Shown: positions 16,193 through 25,678 of the stretch, piece by piece
Layout of the letters: every line of letters begins with the position of its first letter
How positions within the stretch are numbered: the first letter of the stretch is position 1
NCBI RefSeq assembly: GCF_044336245.1
Contig: NZ_CP172346.1
Coordinates: 1 to 64,000 of the forward strand
Origin: Schlesneria sphaerica
GTDB lineage: Bacteria > Planctomycetota > Planctomycetia > Planctomycetales > Planctomycetaceae
Length of the DNA: 64,000 nt
Reading direction: 5' to 3'
Notes under the pieces: generated by a model
Database searches by the model: none
What the model was told of the DNA's origin: nothing
What the model saw: the letters and a program-made list of their open reading frames with translations, nothing else
Made by a program: the position numbers and the translations under genes

Positions 16193-17392
16193 TCAGGTCG
16201 TGTAGTCGGCGTTCAGTTCTACGTACTCTTTCGTGAGGTCACACGTCCAGAACCGCACCTTGCCGGAGCCATGGGTGAGCTTCAGATCGATTGTGACGAC
16301 CCGGTTGTCGCGAAGACTTTTTGAGACCTGTGCTGCGTCGAACGCGACAGGAGTCCCGGACTCATACAATAGGAAGCCGTTAATGACGAGTGTCATGTCC
16401 GTTTCCAGCAGGGGGATTCCCGCATATCCGGCCGCCGAGATGATACGTCCCCAGTTCGGGTCGGCTCCGCAGATGGCCGTTTTGACCAGCGGGCTGTCGG
16501 CAATCGACTTCGCGATTACGAAGGCCTCGTCTCGATTGCGAGTACCCGTCACATTCAGTTCAACAAAGTGGTGTGCCCCTTCGGCGTCTCGAATGATGCC
16601 GGTCGCCAGTTTGACAGCAACTTCGTCCAGAGCGGCCTGAAACGCTTTTTGATCCTCTGCTGAGGCCACTTCCGCACCCGAGGCTCCGTTGGCGAGCAGG
16701 ACCACCGAATCACTGGTGCTTTCATGGCCGTCGACACTAATACAATTGAAGGAGTCCTGCACGCTATGTCGCAGCATGGTCTGGGCCGCGTCAACGCTCA
16801 GTTTCGCATCGGTCATGATGACACACAGCATGGTTGCCATGTTCGGAGCGATCATGGCGGCCCCTTTGCACGCTCCGCTGATTCGAATTTCACGCTCCTG
16901 GATTTTGACTGTGGCGGTCGCCAGTTTCGGAAACGTATCAGTCGTCATCATCGCCTGAGCGGCCTTCAGGAATGACTCGGGCGACTTGGCGAGTTCCTTT
17001 GCGGCGGCAGGGATTCCCGCCTCAAGCACTTCCATCGGCAGGAAGCGGCCGATCACTCCTGTTGACGCCACCAGGACGTCCTCGGAACTGACTCCGATCT
17101 GCTCGGCAAGCAGCGCGGTCATACGACGGGCGTCCTTAAGTCCCCGTTCTCCTGTCGCTGCATTGGAGTTACCTGAATTGATGACGACAGCTCTGGCCGT
17201 GGCGCGTGGCAACCGATCGCGGGAAACTTTGACAGGGGCTCCACAGACAAGATTGGTCGTGAAGACGCCCGCCGCGGTGCAAGGATGGTCGGAAACGAAC
17301 AAGGCCAGGTCGAGTTTGGGAGCGTCGTTCTTAATTCCGCACCGGAAGCCTGCTGTGGAGAATCCGGCCGGAAGTGGAGTCTGTTCTGTCAT
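16193..17392 (-). CDS. argJ: Bifunctional glutamate N-acetyltransferase / amino-acid acetyltransferase ArgJ
   Basis: A 399-aa enzyme of arginine synthesis. It moves the acetyl group from N-acetylornithine to glutamate, and in bifunctional forms also uses acetyl-CoA. Family signatures: GFSTAGFRCGIKND near the N-terminus, INSGNSNAATGERG, and the self-cleavage site KGAAMIAPNMATMLC, where Thr187 becomes the N-terminal nucleophile of the beta chain. DPNWGRIISAAG and the C-terminal YVELNADYTT are as expected. The frame is open upstream to 17503, but the family begins at MTEQTPLPAGF (17392); an ATG at 17404 is also possible. It stands alone with its promoter in the 404-base gap to uppP. Confidence 0.96.
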   Translation of the reverse strand: MTEQTPLPAGFSTAGFRCGIKNDAPKLDLALFVSDHPCTAAGVFTTNLVCGAPVKVSRDRLPRATARAVVINSGNSNAATGERGLKDARRMTALLAEQIGVSSEDVLVASTGVIGRFLPMEVLEAGIPAAAKELAKSPESFLKAAQAMMTTDTFPKLATATVKIQEREIRISGACKGAAMIAPNMATMLCVIMTDAKLSVDAAQTMLRHSVQDSFNCISVDGHESTSDSVVLLANGASGAEVASAEDQKAFQAALDEVAVKLATGIIRDAEGAHHFVELNVTGTRNRDEAFVIAKSIADSPLVKTAICGADPNWGRIISAAGYAGIPLLETDMTLVINGFLLYESGTPVAFDAAQVSKSLRDNRVVTIDLKLTHGSGKVRFWTCDLTKEYVELNADYTT

Positions 17393-17796
17393 ATTCGCAG
17401 TCATTCCTTGCAGCATTGGAACTGAATGGGTTGGGGGGGGAGAAAGGACTCTCAGGCAATTGCACTGGATCACCTGGAGGTTTTGCCGCCAAGAATTCCT
17501 CAAGTTGACGGTCCCGCCGTTTAAAATAGCGTTGAGGTGGGGTGCGTGGCTATCCAGAGCCTGACACGGGAGTGCAGTTCCACGTTCGCGTCTGGTGGCA
17601 ATCGAATGAGAGGCCCATGAATAAATCCGTCACCTTTGCGGGAGGCTGTCTTGGATAACACGCCCTGCAGTCGACTTGGCTGGATTTCGCGAAGTTCTGA
17701 CGGTCGGAAGTCTCAGCTCACTCGACCGGATTGCGATCAGCTTGATAGACTCCGCCCACGTTCGCAGGGATACCGTCAGGTTCGAAAAGGGATTTA
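17393..17796. other. Divergent promoter region between argJ and uppP
   Basis: A 404-base gap between divergently read genes. It must contain both promoters, but I see no clear operator, riboswitch or small gene. Confidence 0.4.
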
Positions 17797-18597
17797 ATGA
17801 ACGATACCGTTCGCGTGCTGATTTTGGCTGTCGTCCAAGGAGTTGCTGAATTCTTGCCAATCAGTTCTTCGGGACATCTGGTTATCATTGATGAGCTCTT
17901 ACGACAGGGAAAATCCGTCGAAGACGAGGCGATGACGCTCAATATCGTCCTTCACCTGGGGACTCTGGGATCGATTATCACTGTTTATTTTCAGCGTCTG
18001 AAGCGAATTATTCTTGAAGCAGATTTGCGCCTTTGTGCCGCGATTGTCCTGGCCTCGATTCCGGCAGGTCTGGTGGGAGTGCTATTTAAAAAGAGACTGG
18101 AACCGCTGTTTGAGAACGCCTGGATTGCTGGCTGCGGACTACTCGTCACGGGAACACTGCTGCTTCTCAGTCAGAGAGTAAAAGGGGGAAATTACAACGA
18201 AAAAGAGATGCCCTGGTGGGTCGCGCTGATGGTGGGGTGCTTCCAGGCTGTCGCTCTCGTTCCTGGAATTTCACGGTCGGGAAGCACGATTTCCGGAGGA
18301 ATGCTGGCAGGACTTCAGCGGGAATCGGCAGGAACTTTTTCGTTTCTGATCGCGATACCGGCGATTGGGGGGGCTGCCTTGCTTGATGCGGTGAAATTGC
18401 TGAAGCAGCAAGGGGGCAATCCCGAAGCAATACCGGGTAGCGTCTTGCTGATGGGAATGGGCGTTTCATTCATCGTCGGAATCATTGCCCTGCGTCTGCT
18501 TCTGACCCTGATTTCGAAACAACGTCTCCACGTTTTTGGCTATTACTGTCTGGCAGCAGGTACTGCTACGCTGATCTGGAAGGGGATGGGCCACTGA
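17797..18597 (+). CDS. uppP: Undecaprenyl-diphosphatase UppP (BacA)
   Basis: A 266-aa polytopic membrane enzyme that removes a phosphate from undecaprenyl diphosphate, recycling the lipid carrier for cell-wall and surface polysaccharide synthesis; over-production gives bacitracin resistance. Both signature motifs are present: GVAEFLPISSSGHLVI (residues 15-30) and VPGISRSGSTISGGML. Seven or eight hydrophobic segments are evident. The length is typical. It starts about 400 bases from divergent argJ and precedes larC on the same strand by nearly 200 bases, so co-transcription is possible but unproven. Confidence 0.96.
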   Translation: MNDTVRVLILAVVQGVAEFLPISSSGHLVIIDELLRQGKSVEDEAMTLNIVLHLGTLGSIITVYFQRLKRIILEADLRLCAAIVLASIPAGLVGVLFKKRLEPLFENAWIAGCGLLVTGTLLLLSQRVKGGNYNEKEMPWWVALMVGCFQAVALVPGISRSGSTISGGMLAGLQRESAGTFSFLIAIPAIGGAALLDAVKLLKQQGGNPEAIPGSVLLMGMGVSFIVGIIALRLLLTLISKQRLHVFGYYCLAAGTATLIWKGMGH

Positions 18598-18793
18598 CCT
18601 CAGCCCTGGCGAAGCTGTCGACAAAGAATCACTGACGTCTACTGACCTGATGACGCCATAATCGATCTGGAGGGAATCGATCGGGATTCCTTTTGGGATC
18701 GACTCGTTGGCGACTCGGGATCGACTTTTCCGTATCGTAATCCCAGCTTGTACATGGGGGAGCGAAACAACCTGTCATTTGAGGACTCGTTCA

Positions 18794-20101
18794 ATGCGTA
18801 TTGCGTATTTAGACTGTGCATCCGGAATCAGCGGCGACATGACGGTCGCCGCCCTGCTGGATGCGGAACTTGACCCGAATGCCCTTCGCGAAGGGATTGA
18901 TTCGCTGAATCTGCCAGGTGTCAAAGTCCATGTCGACGAAGTGCAGCGCGGTGGATTTCGAGCGAAGCTTTTTCGCGTTGAACATCCGGAACAGCATGTC
19001 CATCGGAACCTCAGCGATATTCGTCAGATTATCAACCGTTCCGAAGTTCTCAATGACAATCAGCGAGATCTGGCGCTGAGAATCTTCCAGACGGTTGCGG
19101 AGGCCGAAGCGAAGGTGCATGGCTCACCCGTTCACCAGGTTCACTTCCACGAAGTGGGTGCGGTTGATTCCATCGTCGACATCGTGGCAGCGGCCATCGG
19201 GTTTGATCTTCTGGACGTAGAAGAACTGTACTGCAGCCGCATCCCGACAGGACGGGGCGAGGTGAAAATCGCTCATGGTGTCTGTCCTATTCCGACTCCA
19301 GGAACTGCGGAGTTACTCAAGGGGATCCCCTTATCCGACGTTCCGGTCAATGCGGAACTGACCACGCCGACGGGGGCGGCCATTGTGAAGACCCTCGCCA
19401 GCCATTTTGTCGATGCTCTGCCCGAGATGACGATCGACACGATCGGTTACGGGGCAGGAACGCGCGACCTGGAGGGGCGAGCCAATATTCTACGGCTGAT
19501 CATCGGTAAGACGGCGGGCGTCGAGTCGTCTGGCGATAGCGTGATGTTGCTGGAAACGAACCTGGACGACACTCAAGGCGAGATTCTCGGGTATACGAAG
19601 CGACGATTGCTTGAAGCGGGTGCGCTGGACGTTTACACGACCGGGATTCAAATGAAGAAGGACCGGCCAGCGGTCATGTTGAGTGTGATTTGTCGCTCGG
19701 AAGAGGTCGGAAAGCTGGAGTCCATCATCTTCAGCGAAACTCAGACATTTGGAATTCGGCGTCAGCGTGTCCATCGGTCAATTCGCGACCGAATGTCCTA
19801 TACCGTTGAGACGGACTTTGGTCCGATCAAGGGAAAGGTCGGCTGGAGAGAAAACGAAGCGGCCGTCTTCAAGCCCGAATTTGACCATTGTGTCGAAATC
19901 GCCAAGGCACATGAACTGCCGCTTCGCGATGTCTACATGGCCGCTCAATTCGCATTCCACCTGGAAGACGACATCGACGACGACGAGGATGGGGATGACG
20001 AAGAGGGTGAACACGACCACGATCATGACCACGACTGCGGGCACGATCACGATCATGATCATGGCCACGATTGTGGACATGACCATGATCACAATCACTA
20101 G
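18794..20101 (+). CDS. larC: Nickel insertion protein LarC with His/Asp-rich tail
   Basis: A 435-aa protein of the DUF111 family. LarC puts nickel into the pyridinium-dithiodicarboxylic mononucleotide to finish the nickel-pincer cofactor of LarA-type racemases. The chain opens MRIAYLDCASGISGDMTVAALLDAEL and includes HFHEVGAVDSIVDIVAAAIGF, TPTGAAIVKTLA and METNLDDTQGEILGY. It is full length in one frame, unlike lactobacilli, where LarC1 and LarC2 are joined by frameshifting. The last 40 residues are almost only Asp, Glu and His with two Cys (HDCGHDHDHD repeats), a likely nickel store. I chose the ATG at 18794. LarA, LarB and LarE are not in the window. A strong terminator follows at 20225. Confidence 0.92.
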   Translation: MRIAYLDCASGISGDMTVAALLDAELDPNALREGIDSLNLPGVKVHVDEVQRGGFRAKLFRVEHPEQHVHRNLSDIRQIINRSEVLNDNQRDLALRIFQTVAEAEAKVHGSPVHQVHFHEVGAVDSIVDIVAAAIGFDLLDVEELYCSRIPTGRGEVKIAHGVCPIPTPGTAELLKGIPLSDVPVNAELTTPTGAAIVKTLASHFVDALPEMTIDTIGYGAGTRDLEGRANILRLIIGKTAGVESSGDSVMLLETNLDDTQGEILGYTKRRLLEAGALDVYTTGIQMKKDRPAVMLSVICRSEEVGKLESIIFSETQTFGIRRQRVHRSIRDRMSYTVETDFGPIKGKVGWRENEAAVFKPEFDHCVEIAKAHELPLRDVYMAAQFAFHLEDDIDDDEDGDDEEGEHDHDHDHDCGHDHDHDHGHDCGHDHDHNH

Positions 20102-20844
20102 GACCGGGATCCATTCAGCCTTGTCTTGAACCCGAGTCTGCGAAGAGACCCGATCGCAATTGAAAGCGGTTTCTCTGCACAGAAATGGTCGATAGCGGGA
20201 CCAATTCGAACTTGTAAACGATTTCAGGGGACGGGAGCTTGAGCAGATTTTCTGCATGCTCATGTCCCCTGTTTTGTGTAATGGCTTACCTGGGCGTGAT
20301 TTCCAGCGAGTGGCAAGGTCTGCCTTCAAAAGAGGGAGCCGACGAGGTTCAAAACTACCCAGTTCAACAGGATTTCGAGCGACGTCCATATTTAGTGCTC
20401 AAAATTTGTATTGACCCCAAAATAGTCGATATGCTTTACATCCATCCTCATGACCGGTAAGTTTCGCCGGTCGTGAGGACGCCGCTGCCGCCAATCATCA
20501 ATCAGGGCGAGCAGTGACCGTCGAAACGGTTCGAGAAGACTGTTGAAGCTCTTTTATGCACTTCAATGGATTCTGGAATACGACCTGAAGGATTCAGGTG
20601 GTGCTGTCAGAATGGATTCGCAAATCAGTCGTTAGATGGAGTTGGACGTCGTCAGGTGCTTCACTTGAGTTTCAAGTGACATTCTTAGTCGGTGCTCAGC
20701 CGTATTGGTAACGCAGATACTTGGTGTTTACGGAGTCTGTCGTCAGTCCGTGGTGAGGGGGGCGCGTCGCGTCCAGCGGATTGTTTCGGCATTGTTCATG
20801 GTTGTCAGTCTTGCACAGGATGTGCCACGTAGGAAAGGGATTTT
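20102..20844. other. Intergenic region after larC, 743 bases
   Basis: Apart from the larC terminator (20225-20276) I see no gene or named element. An AGGAAAGGG ribosome site lies just before the next gene at 20845. Confidence 0.4.
20225..20276 (+). terminator. Rho-independent terminator of larC
   Basis: Nested stems CAGGGGAC/GTCCCCTG (20225-20232 with 20264-20271), GAGC/GCTC and GCAG/CTGC around ATTTT, followed by TTTTGTG. This sits about 120 bases after the larC stop. Confidence 0.8.
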
Positions 20845-21609
20845 ATGAAGACGAAACCCGTAATTGGTATCAATGGTGACTATCGGCCTTCCCGTAGAGA
20901 CGCTCTGGCTCTGAGCTGGTTCAACACCGGTTACTACGATTCTGTCGTTGAATCAGGTGGACTGCCAATGCTCATCCCACCTTACAGTAGTGACGATGAT
21001 TTGAAACAGGCGCTGGAGATGTGTGATGGGATCGTGCTGGCCGGTTGCACGATGGACCTCGATCCAATGCGACTTGGCATGGAACCACATCCTCACACTC
21101 GCCCGATGCCCGCTCGTCGTGAAGATTTTGATCGCCGCTTGGCCAAGTTCGCCGTGGAAAAACGAATTCCGATCCTGGCCATTGGTGCCGGGATGCAGAC
21201 CTTGAACGTCGTCTGTGGCGGAACCCTGATTCAGCACATTCCCGAAGCGGTTCCCCGTTGCCTGCACCATCGCGATCCTGTCGAAAGATACAACCGACAT
21301 ATCATTGAGATCGTCGAAGGAACGCGTTGCTGGGATATCTATGGTCCCGGCGAAATCCGCGTGAACAGCGAACACCATATGGCCGTCAACCGGCTCGCCT
21401 CGTGTTTCAAAGCTTCGGCTCACGCAACCGACGGAGTCATCGAGTGCTACGAGTCGATCGATCCTGACTGGTTCTGCCTGGGTGTACAATGGCATCCAGA
21501 AGACGATACGGCTTCAGCTCTGGACATGCAGATCTTCCAGGAATTCCTGGCCGCCGCTCATGGCAGCGAACCCACGATCCTCAAGATTCCTCAGCGAATG
21601 GCCGCATAA
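20845..21609 (+). CDS. Peptidase C26 (gamma-glutamyl-GABA hydrolase-like) homologue lacking the catalytic Cys
   Basis: A 254-aa class-I glutamine-amidotransferase-like protein, closest to PuuD/peptidase C26, whose active members cut gamma-glutamyl amides such as gamma-glutamyl-GABA. The fold is clear: VIGINGDYR at the start, GGLPMLIPP, CDGIVLAGC, and VQWHPEDDT near the C-terminus, which supplies the usual His and Glu. But the nucleophile elbow, normally ICRGMQ, reads LAIGAGMQTLNV: Cys is replaced by Gly114. It should not work as a normal hydrolase and may be a binding or regulatory protein, or a ligase-like derivative. It is alone, with a clear ribosome site (AGGAAAGGG) and a strong terminator. 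Confidence 0.85.
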   Translation: MKTKPVIGINGDYRPSRRDALALSWFNTGYYDSVVESGGLPMLIPPYSSDDDLKQALEMCDGIVLAGCTMDLDPMRLGMEPHPHTRPMPARREDFDRRLAKFAVEKRIPILAIGAGMQTLNVVCGGTLIQHIPEAVPRCLHHRDPVERYNRHIIEIVEGTRCWDIYGPGEIRVNSEHHMAVNRLASCFKASAHATDGVIECYESIDPDWFCLGVQWHPEDDTASALDMQIFQEFLAAAHGSEPTILKIPQRMAA

Positions 21610-21643
21610 TGCGGGCGTTGTGCCTGATTTGCCAATTTACAGT

Positions 21644-21678
21644 CACCCCGGCATTTTCGAGTGCCGGGGTGCTTTGTT
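21644..21678 (+). terminator. Rho-independent terminator
   Basis: CACCCCGGCA (21644-21653) pairs perfectly with TGCCGGGGTG (21662-21671) around TTTTCGAG, then CTTTGTT. It ends the C26-homologue gene 35 bases after its stop. Confidence 0.85.
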
Positions 21679-21804
21679 ATCTGGTGCGGAATCTTCATTG
21701 TTCCATCATACTCTGAATCACGTTTGCGACGGGGCGATTGTTCTGTGAGAGCATCGGGCCGGTAAAGGCTGTGACGAGAAACTGGTTTCATTCCTGGATT
21801 GTCG

Positions 21805-22839
21805 ATGATGATTTCGAAAGAAGACAAAGAGCGACTGATCGGCCAGAGTGAAGCAGCCGACCGTGACCCCCAGTGGCCAGCTTCCTCCTGGAGCGTACTT
21901 GAGAAAACAGGCGCACTCCGTTGGTCCATCCCGCGCGCCTACGGTGGTGATGGGCTTGCTCCAGTCGATATTCTGATCCGAACTGAAGAGCTTGCCGCGT
22001 CGTGCCTGACCACGGCGTTTATTCTGAGCCAGCGTGAAGCGGGAGTTCGGCAACTGCTTAAAGGGCCAGAACACTTGCAGTCACGTTTTCTGCCTGCTCT
22101 CGCCCAAGGAAATATGTTCCTGACTGTGGGACTGTCACAGTTATCGACTTCCAGGCAGCATTTGGGGCCCTCATTGCGGGCAACGCCTCTCGAATCCGGT
22201 GGCTTTCAGATTGACGGCGAGATTCCGTGGGTGACGGGAGCGGATGCCGCTGCCGTCATCATCATTGGGGCAACCACTTCGGATTCGCGGCAGATTCTGG
22301 TGATGCTGGAAACAAACCGACCGGGTGTCAGCATCGAACCTCCCCTGCCCCTGTCCGCATTGACCGGTTCGCGGACCAGTCTGGTCCGTTGTGTCCAAGT
22401 CGAAGTCCCTCCTGAAATGCTGTTGGCCGGCCCCGCGGAAAGCGTACTCGGCAAAGTTGGTGGAGGTGGATTGGAAACCTCCTGTCTGGCGATTGGCCTG
22501 TCCGCAGCAGCGATTGAATTCATCCAGCAGGAATCTGTGAAGCGTCCCGATCTCGCCGAGATTGCTTCCAAGCTGGATGCCAACAGACACGAACTAAGAC
22601 AGCGACTGCACCTTTTCGCGACATCACCGCCGAGGGATTCTCAGGAAGTACTCACTTTGCGAGCAGACTGCACGACGCTCGCTTTACGATCCACGCAGAC
22701 ATCACTCATGATTGCGAAGGGGGGCGGGTTCGTTGCACCCCACCCAGCGCAGCGATGGGCCAGGCAAGCACTTTTTTTCCTGGTTTGGTCCTGCCCGCGC
22801 CCTGTCGTCGAAGGGGTCTTATCGGAACTGACCACCTGA
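21805..22839 (+). CDS. Acyl-CoA dehydrogenase-like flavoprotein, short form
   Basis: A 344-aa protein with the N-terminal and middle domains of acyl-CoA dehydrogenases: LEKTGALRWSIPRAYGGDGLAP, ELAASCLTTAFILSQ, then the beta domain with SGGFQIDGEIPWVTGADAA. The C-terminal helical part is short and diverged (ADCTTLALRSTQTSLMIAKGGGFV), and I cannot point to the catalytic Glu. FAD binding is probable; substrate unknown. The frame also has a TTG at 21799 and ATG at 21808; I picked 21805. It runs convergent to the alcohol dehydrogenase at 22956 with a 116-base gap. It could act on something other than an acyl-CoA, as several family members do. Confidence 0.78.
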   Translation: MMISKEDKERLIGQSEAADRDPQWPASSWSVLEKTGALRWSIPRAYGGDGLAPVDILIRTEELAASCLTTAFILSQREAGVRQLLKGPEHLQSRFLPALAQGNMFLTVGLSQLSTSRQHLGPSLRATPLESGGFQIDGEIPWVTGADAAAVIIIGATTSDSRQILVMLETNRPGVSIEPPLPLSALTGSRTSLVRCVQVEVPPEMLLAGPAESVLGKVGGGGLETSCLAIGLSAAAIEFIQQESVKRPDLAEIASKLDANRHELRQRLHLFATSPPRDSQEVLTLRADCTTLALRSTQTSLMIAKGGGFVAPHPAQRWARQALFFLVWSCPRPVVEGVLSELTT

Positions 22840-22955
22840 CCGCACGGCTGGTCGCCGCGCGGTCAGTGCGCTTTCGATACGGCCTGAAGACAGTAACGGG
22901 ATCGCCGAATCGACAACACCGAAATGCGACCGCGAACAGGATAAACTGACATGTC

Positions 22956-24002
22956 TCAGGTCGTGATGGCGATCTTGATGACGCCATCGCGTTGATTTAC
23001 GAACAGGTCGTATGCCTCCTCAATCTGGTCGAGCTTGAATCGGTGCGTCACAAATGGACGTAGATCGGCTCGCCCTGACTCCACAACATTCATCAGTCTT
23101 CGCATGCGCTCTTTGCCGCCCGGACACAGACTCGTAATAATCGAGTGGTCGCCCAGGCCAGCCGCAAACGCGTCGGGTGGCAATGTCAGCTTGCCGGAAT
23201 AGACTCCCAAGCTGGACAGCACCCCACCCGGTCGGAGTACGCGCAGGCAGCTCTCGAGTGTTGACTGGGTCCCCAGAGCTTCGATGGCCACATCTACACC
23301 ACGGCCATTTGTCGCCGACAGAATCGCATCGACAGGGTTTTGTTCTCGAAAATTAATCGTTGTGTCGGCGCCGAGATGACGAGAAACCGTCAACCGCTCA
23401 TTCAGTCCATCGACCGCGAAGAGCTGACTCGCTCCGCGAAGGCGTGCCCCGATCGTCGCACACAGGCCAATCGGCCCCTGAGCAAACACGGCAACGGAGT
23501 CTCCGATACGAACGCCCCCTCGCTCAGCTCCCACAAAGCCTGTGCTCATAATGTCGGGGCACATGAGGACCTGTTCGTCGGTCAGATTATCAGGGATCGG
23601 GGCAAGGTTCGCCATAGCATCAGGAATCAGGACGTACTCGGCCTGACACCCATCGATCGTGTTCCCCAGTCGCCATCCCCCCATCGGCTTACCGCCGCAC
23701 TGGGACTGGTTGCCTCCCAGGCACGAGTGACACTGTCCGCAGGGTGTGATTGCGCCTGCGATCACACGTTGGCCAACGGAGTAGCCGGTCACGGCTGCAC
23801 CAAGCTCAGCAACGACACCGACGGGCTCGTGCCCGATTGTCAGCCCACGCACAACGGGATATTCCCCTTTAAGAATATGCACGTCGGTACCGCAGATTGT
23901 TGTCGTCGTTACACGGATCAACGCGTCACGCGGACCGACCTGTGGGATTGGCTTGTCTGTTAGAACGATACGACCAGGTTCGACAAAGACTGCGGCTTTC
24001 AT
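22956..24002 (-). CDS. Zinc-dependent alcohol dehydrogenase (MDR family)
   Basis: A 348-aa medium-chain dehydrogenase/reductase. Catalytic zinc ligands are visible in TTICGTDVHI and GHEPVG; the structural zinc is held by four Cys in CGQCHSCLGGNQSQCG. The Rossmann part contains VAVFAQGPIGLCATIGARL and a nucleotide-binding acidic end (FAVDGLNERL), which favours NAD(H). The overall pattern, including KPMGGWRLGNTIDGCQAEYV, resembles secondary-alcohol/isopropanol-type dehydrogenases and glutathione-independent formaldehyde dehydrogenases; the substrate is open. The ATG at 24002 begins the family sequence (MKAAVFVEPGRIVL). It follows the GH5-like gene by 60 bases on the same strand, so the two may form an operon. 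Confidence 0.9.
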   Translation of the reverse strand: MKAAVFVEPGRIVLTDKPIPQVGPRDALIRVTTTTICGTDVHILKGEYPVVRGLTIGHEPVGVVAELGAAVTGYSVGQRVIAGAITPCGQCHSCLGGNQSQCGGKPMGGWRLGNTIDGCQAEYVLIPDAMANLAPIPDNLTDEQVLMCPDIMSTGFVGAERGGVRIGDSVAVFAQGPIGLCATIGARLRGASQLFAVDGLNERLTVSRHLGADTTINFREQNPVDAILSATNGRGVDVAIEALGTQSTLESCLRVLRPGGVLSSLGVYSGKLTLPPDAFAAGLGDHSIITSLCPGGKERMRRLMNVVESGRADLRPFVTHRFKLDQIEEAYDLFVNQRDGVIKIAITT

Positions 24003-24062
24003 GGATCGTGTCTCCAGATCAGGTGATGCGGTAAAGTGTCTTCTGAACATCCAGTGAGCAGA

Positions 24063-25190
24063 TCATTCGTGAGAGGTCATTGCGGTTCCGATTTCTTCGA
24101 AGAGTTCGACCCAAGATAGCCAGATCTGGTCCTCAATCGTTGCCGTACCCGACTTTCTGCGTGCATCCAGATCTTTTGGAGAGTGGTCAGGCCAGTGACC
24201 AATCCAGCCTTGGGAATATTCGCGGCTCTTGAGCAGGAATTCTCGTTCATCGTCTTGGCTACACGTTAAAGGAAAGGTTTCTCCAATCACAATTGGCTTG
24301 CCCCAGTCAAATTTCTTCAACAGAGCGATTTCCTCGTCCACTTTTCCCGATTTGGGATACAGGTGGGGTGAAACAAAATCGAGATACTCAGATGCCGCTT
24401 TATAAGCCCCGGGGAACGGCAACATCCCCATGGTGATGAGACGTGTCGGGTCGTGGCGACGAATGGAGGCCACCACCAGCTGCGTCCACTCGCGATAAAT
24501 CGCGTCGCCGTTTCGGTCACCCGGAGTGAGGCTTAAACGCTGACAAAACTCGACGTCTCCCATACGGCCCATATACCACCCCTCTTCCGGTTTCCCCGCA
24601 GCGCCCGGTTCGTTCACCAGATCATAGGCAAACACGGCGGGGCTGGAGGCACAGGCACGAGCGATCGATTCCCAGAAAAAGGCCTGTGTCTTCCAGCGAT
24701 CTGCCTCTGATAGCTTGTCATACCATACTGGCCGGTCCTTGATCCGGTAGTTCGCCAGTCCCGTAATTTTGAGATGGATCCCCGATTGCTGGGCAATGTC
24801 GAGCAACTGCTTGATTCCGTCGATGCCCTGCTGATCCACGTCACTCGGGCCCCGCAGGAGACGGGGCAGTTCGGGGTGGATCCGGGCGACATTCGTTCCA
24901 GCCGCTTTCATTTCGGCGAATTCGCGCTTCACTCGCTCGGGATCTTTCGAAAGCCGCTCAAGAATGTCAGCGGAAGCGTAATTGTGGCCCCAAGGAATGA
25001 ATTTCTTTCCAGAGGGGTGCATCACGAAGCCCTTCAGATCGTTGGCGACTTTGACTGTCTCCATCGTGGTCGTCGGTGTTTGCTTTCCATTGTTCTCAAT
25101 AGAATCTCCCTGCTCCGCTCGCGCGACGCAGAACTCACTTGAGAGAAGAACCAAAAGAATCGGAATGACGGCCTGATGGATTCTGATCAT
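24063..25190 (-). CDS. Secreted glycoside hydrolase, GH5-like (clan GH-A)
   Basis: A 375-aa exported protein with a signal peptide (MIRIHQAVIPILLVLLSSEFCVARA). The TIM-barrel of clan GH-A is recognisable: FIPWGHNYAS, MKAAGTNVARIHPEL, acid/base Glu in FAYDLVNEPGA, and nucleophile Glu in KPIVIGETFPL, the normal pair for retaining beta-glycosidases such as cellulases and mannanases of GH5. Substrate specificity cannot be read. The ATG at 25190 is chosen over one at 25241 because it opens the signal peptide. It is the first gene of a likely two-gene unit with the alcohol dehydrogenase. Confidence 0.82.
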   Translation of the reverse strand: MIRIHQAVIPILLVLLSSEFCVARAEQGDSIENNGKQTPTTTMETVKVANDLKGFVMHPSGKKFIPWGHNYASADILERLSKDPERVKREFAEMKAAGTNVARIHPELPRLLRGPSDVDQQGIDGIKQLLDIAQQSGIHLKITGLANYRIKDRPVWYDKLSEADRWKTQAFFWESIARACASSPAVFAYDLVNEPGAAGKPEEGWYMGRMGDVEFCQRLSLTPGDRNGDAIYREWTQLVVASIRRHDPTRLITMGMLPFPGAYKAASEYLDFVSPHLYPKSGKVDEEIALLKKFDWGKPIVIGETFPLTCSQDDEREFLLKSREYSQGWIGHWPDHSPKDLDARRKSGTATIEDQIWLSWVELFEEIGTAMTSHE

Positions 25191-25678
25191 GGAATGACCC
25201 CGGCAAAATGAAATCAGCGTGGTCGCCTTGTGAACGCGCAAGGCATGATTTCAAGCTAACACGATCTCGAGCAAGCTGCCATCAATTCCGATTTGTTGTC
25301 CTCACTCGTCGAACGGTCCAAGTGCACAACTGCGCCGCGACTCCTCATGCTGGTTATTCTGACCTCGTGGGAGCATTGGCTGAATTTGATCAGCGTGTCT
25401 AGATCTCGATCAGCTCGACTCGCAAACTGCCACGTACACAATGCACGTTATGAACCCGGGTTATTCGCGCTTACTGGATTAGACAGCGGTGCCCAGCGGG
25501 TCGATTACCGCCGGGGCAACATCAGATTTTGGGAGGGATCTGGTTCTAAATAAGCTGAAAGCTTTTGCACCTGGATCGGTCTTCATGTTTCGGACCCGAC
25601 TTTTGCAGTTAGTCGATCCTGGAATACTGCAGCATGCGAACTTCGATGCGCCCGATTCGACGGAAGAGGTACCTCAAC
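25191..25678. other. Divergent intergenic region before ku
   Basis: A 488-base gap between the divergent hydrolase and ku genes. No gene-like frame or clear regulatory element is seen, apart from the GAAGAGGT ribosome site just upstream of ku. Confidence 0.4.

Noticed and set aside
19778..20389. 203-codon minus-strand frame opposite the end of larC, Val/Ile/Met-rich
   Set aside because: It is the mirror of the His/Asp repeat tail of larC; larC is clearly the real gene.
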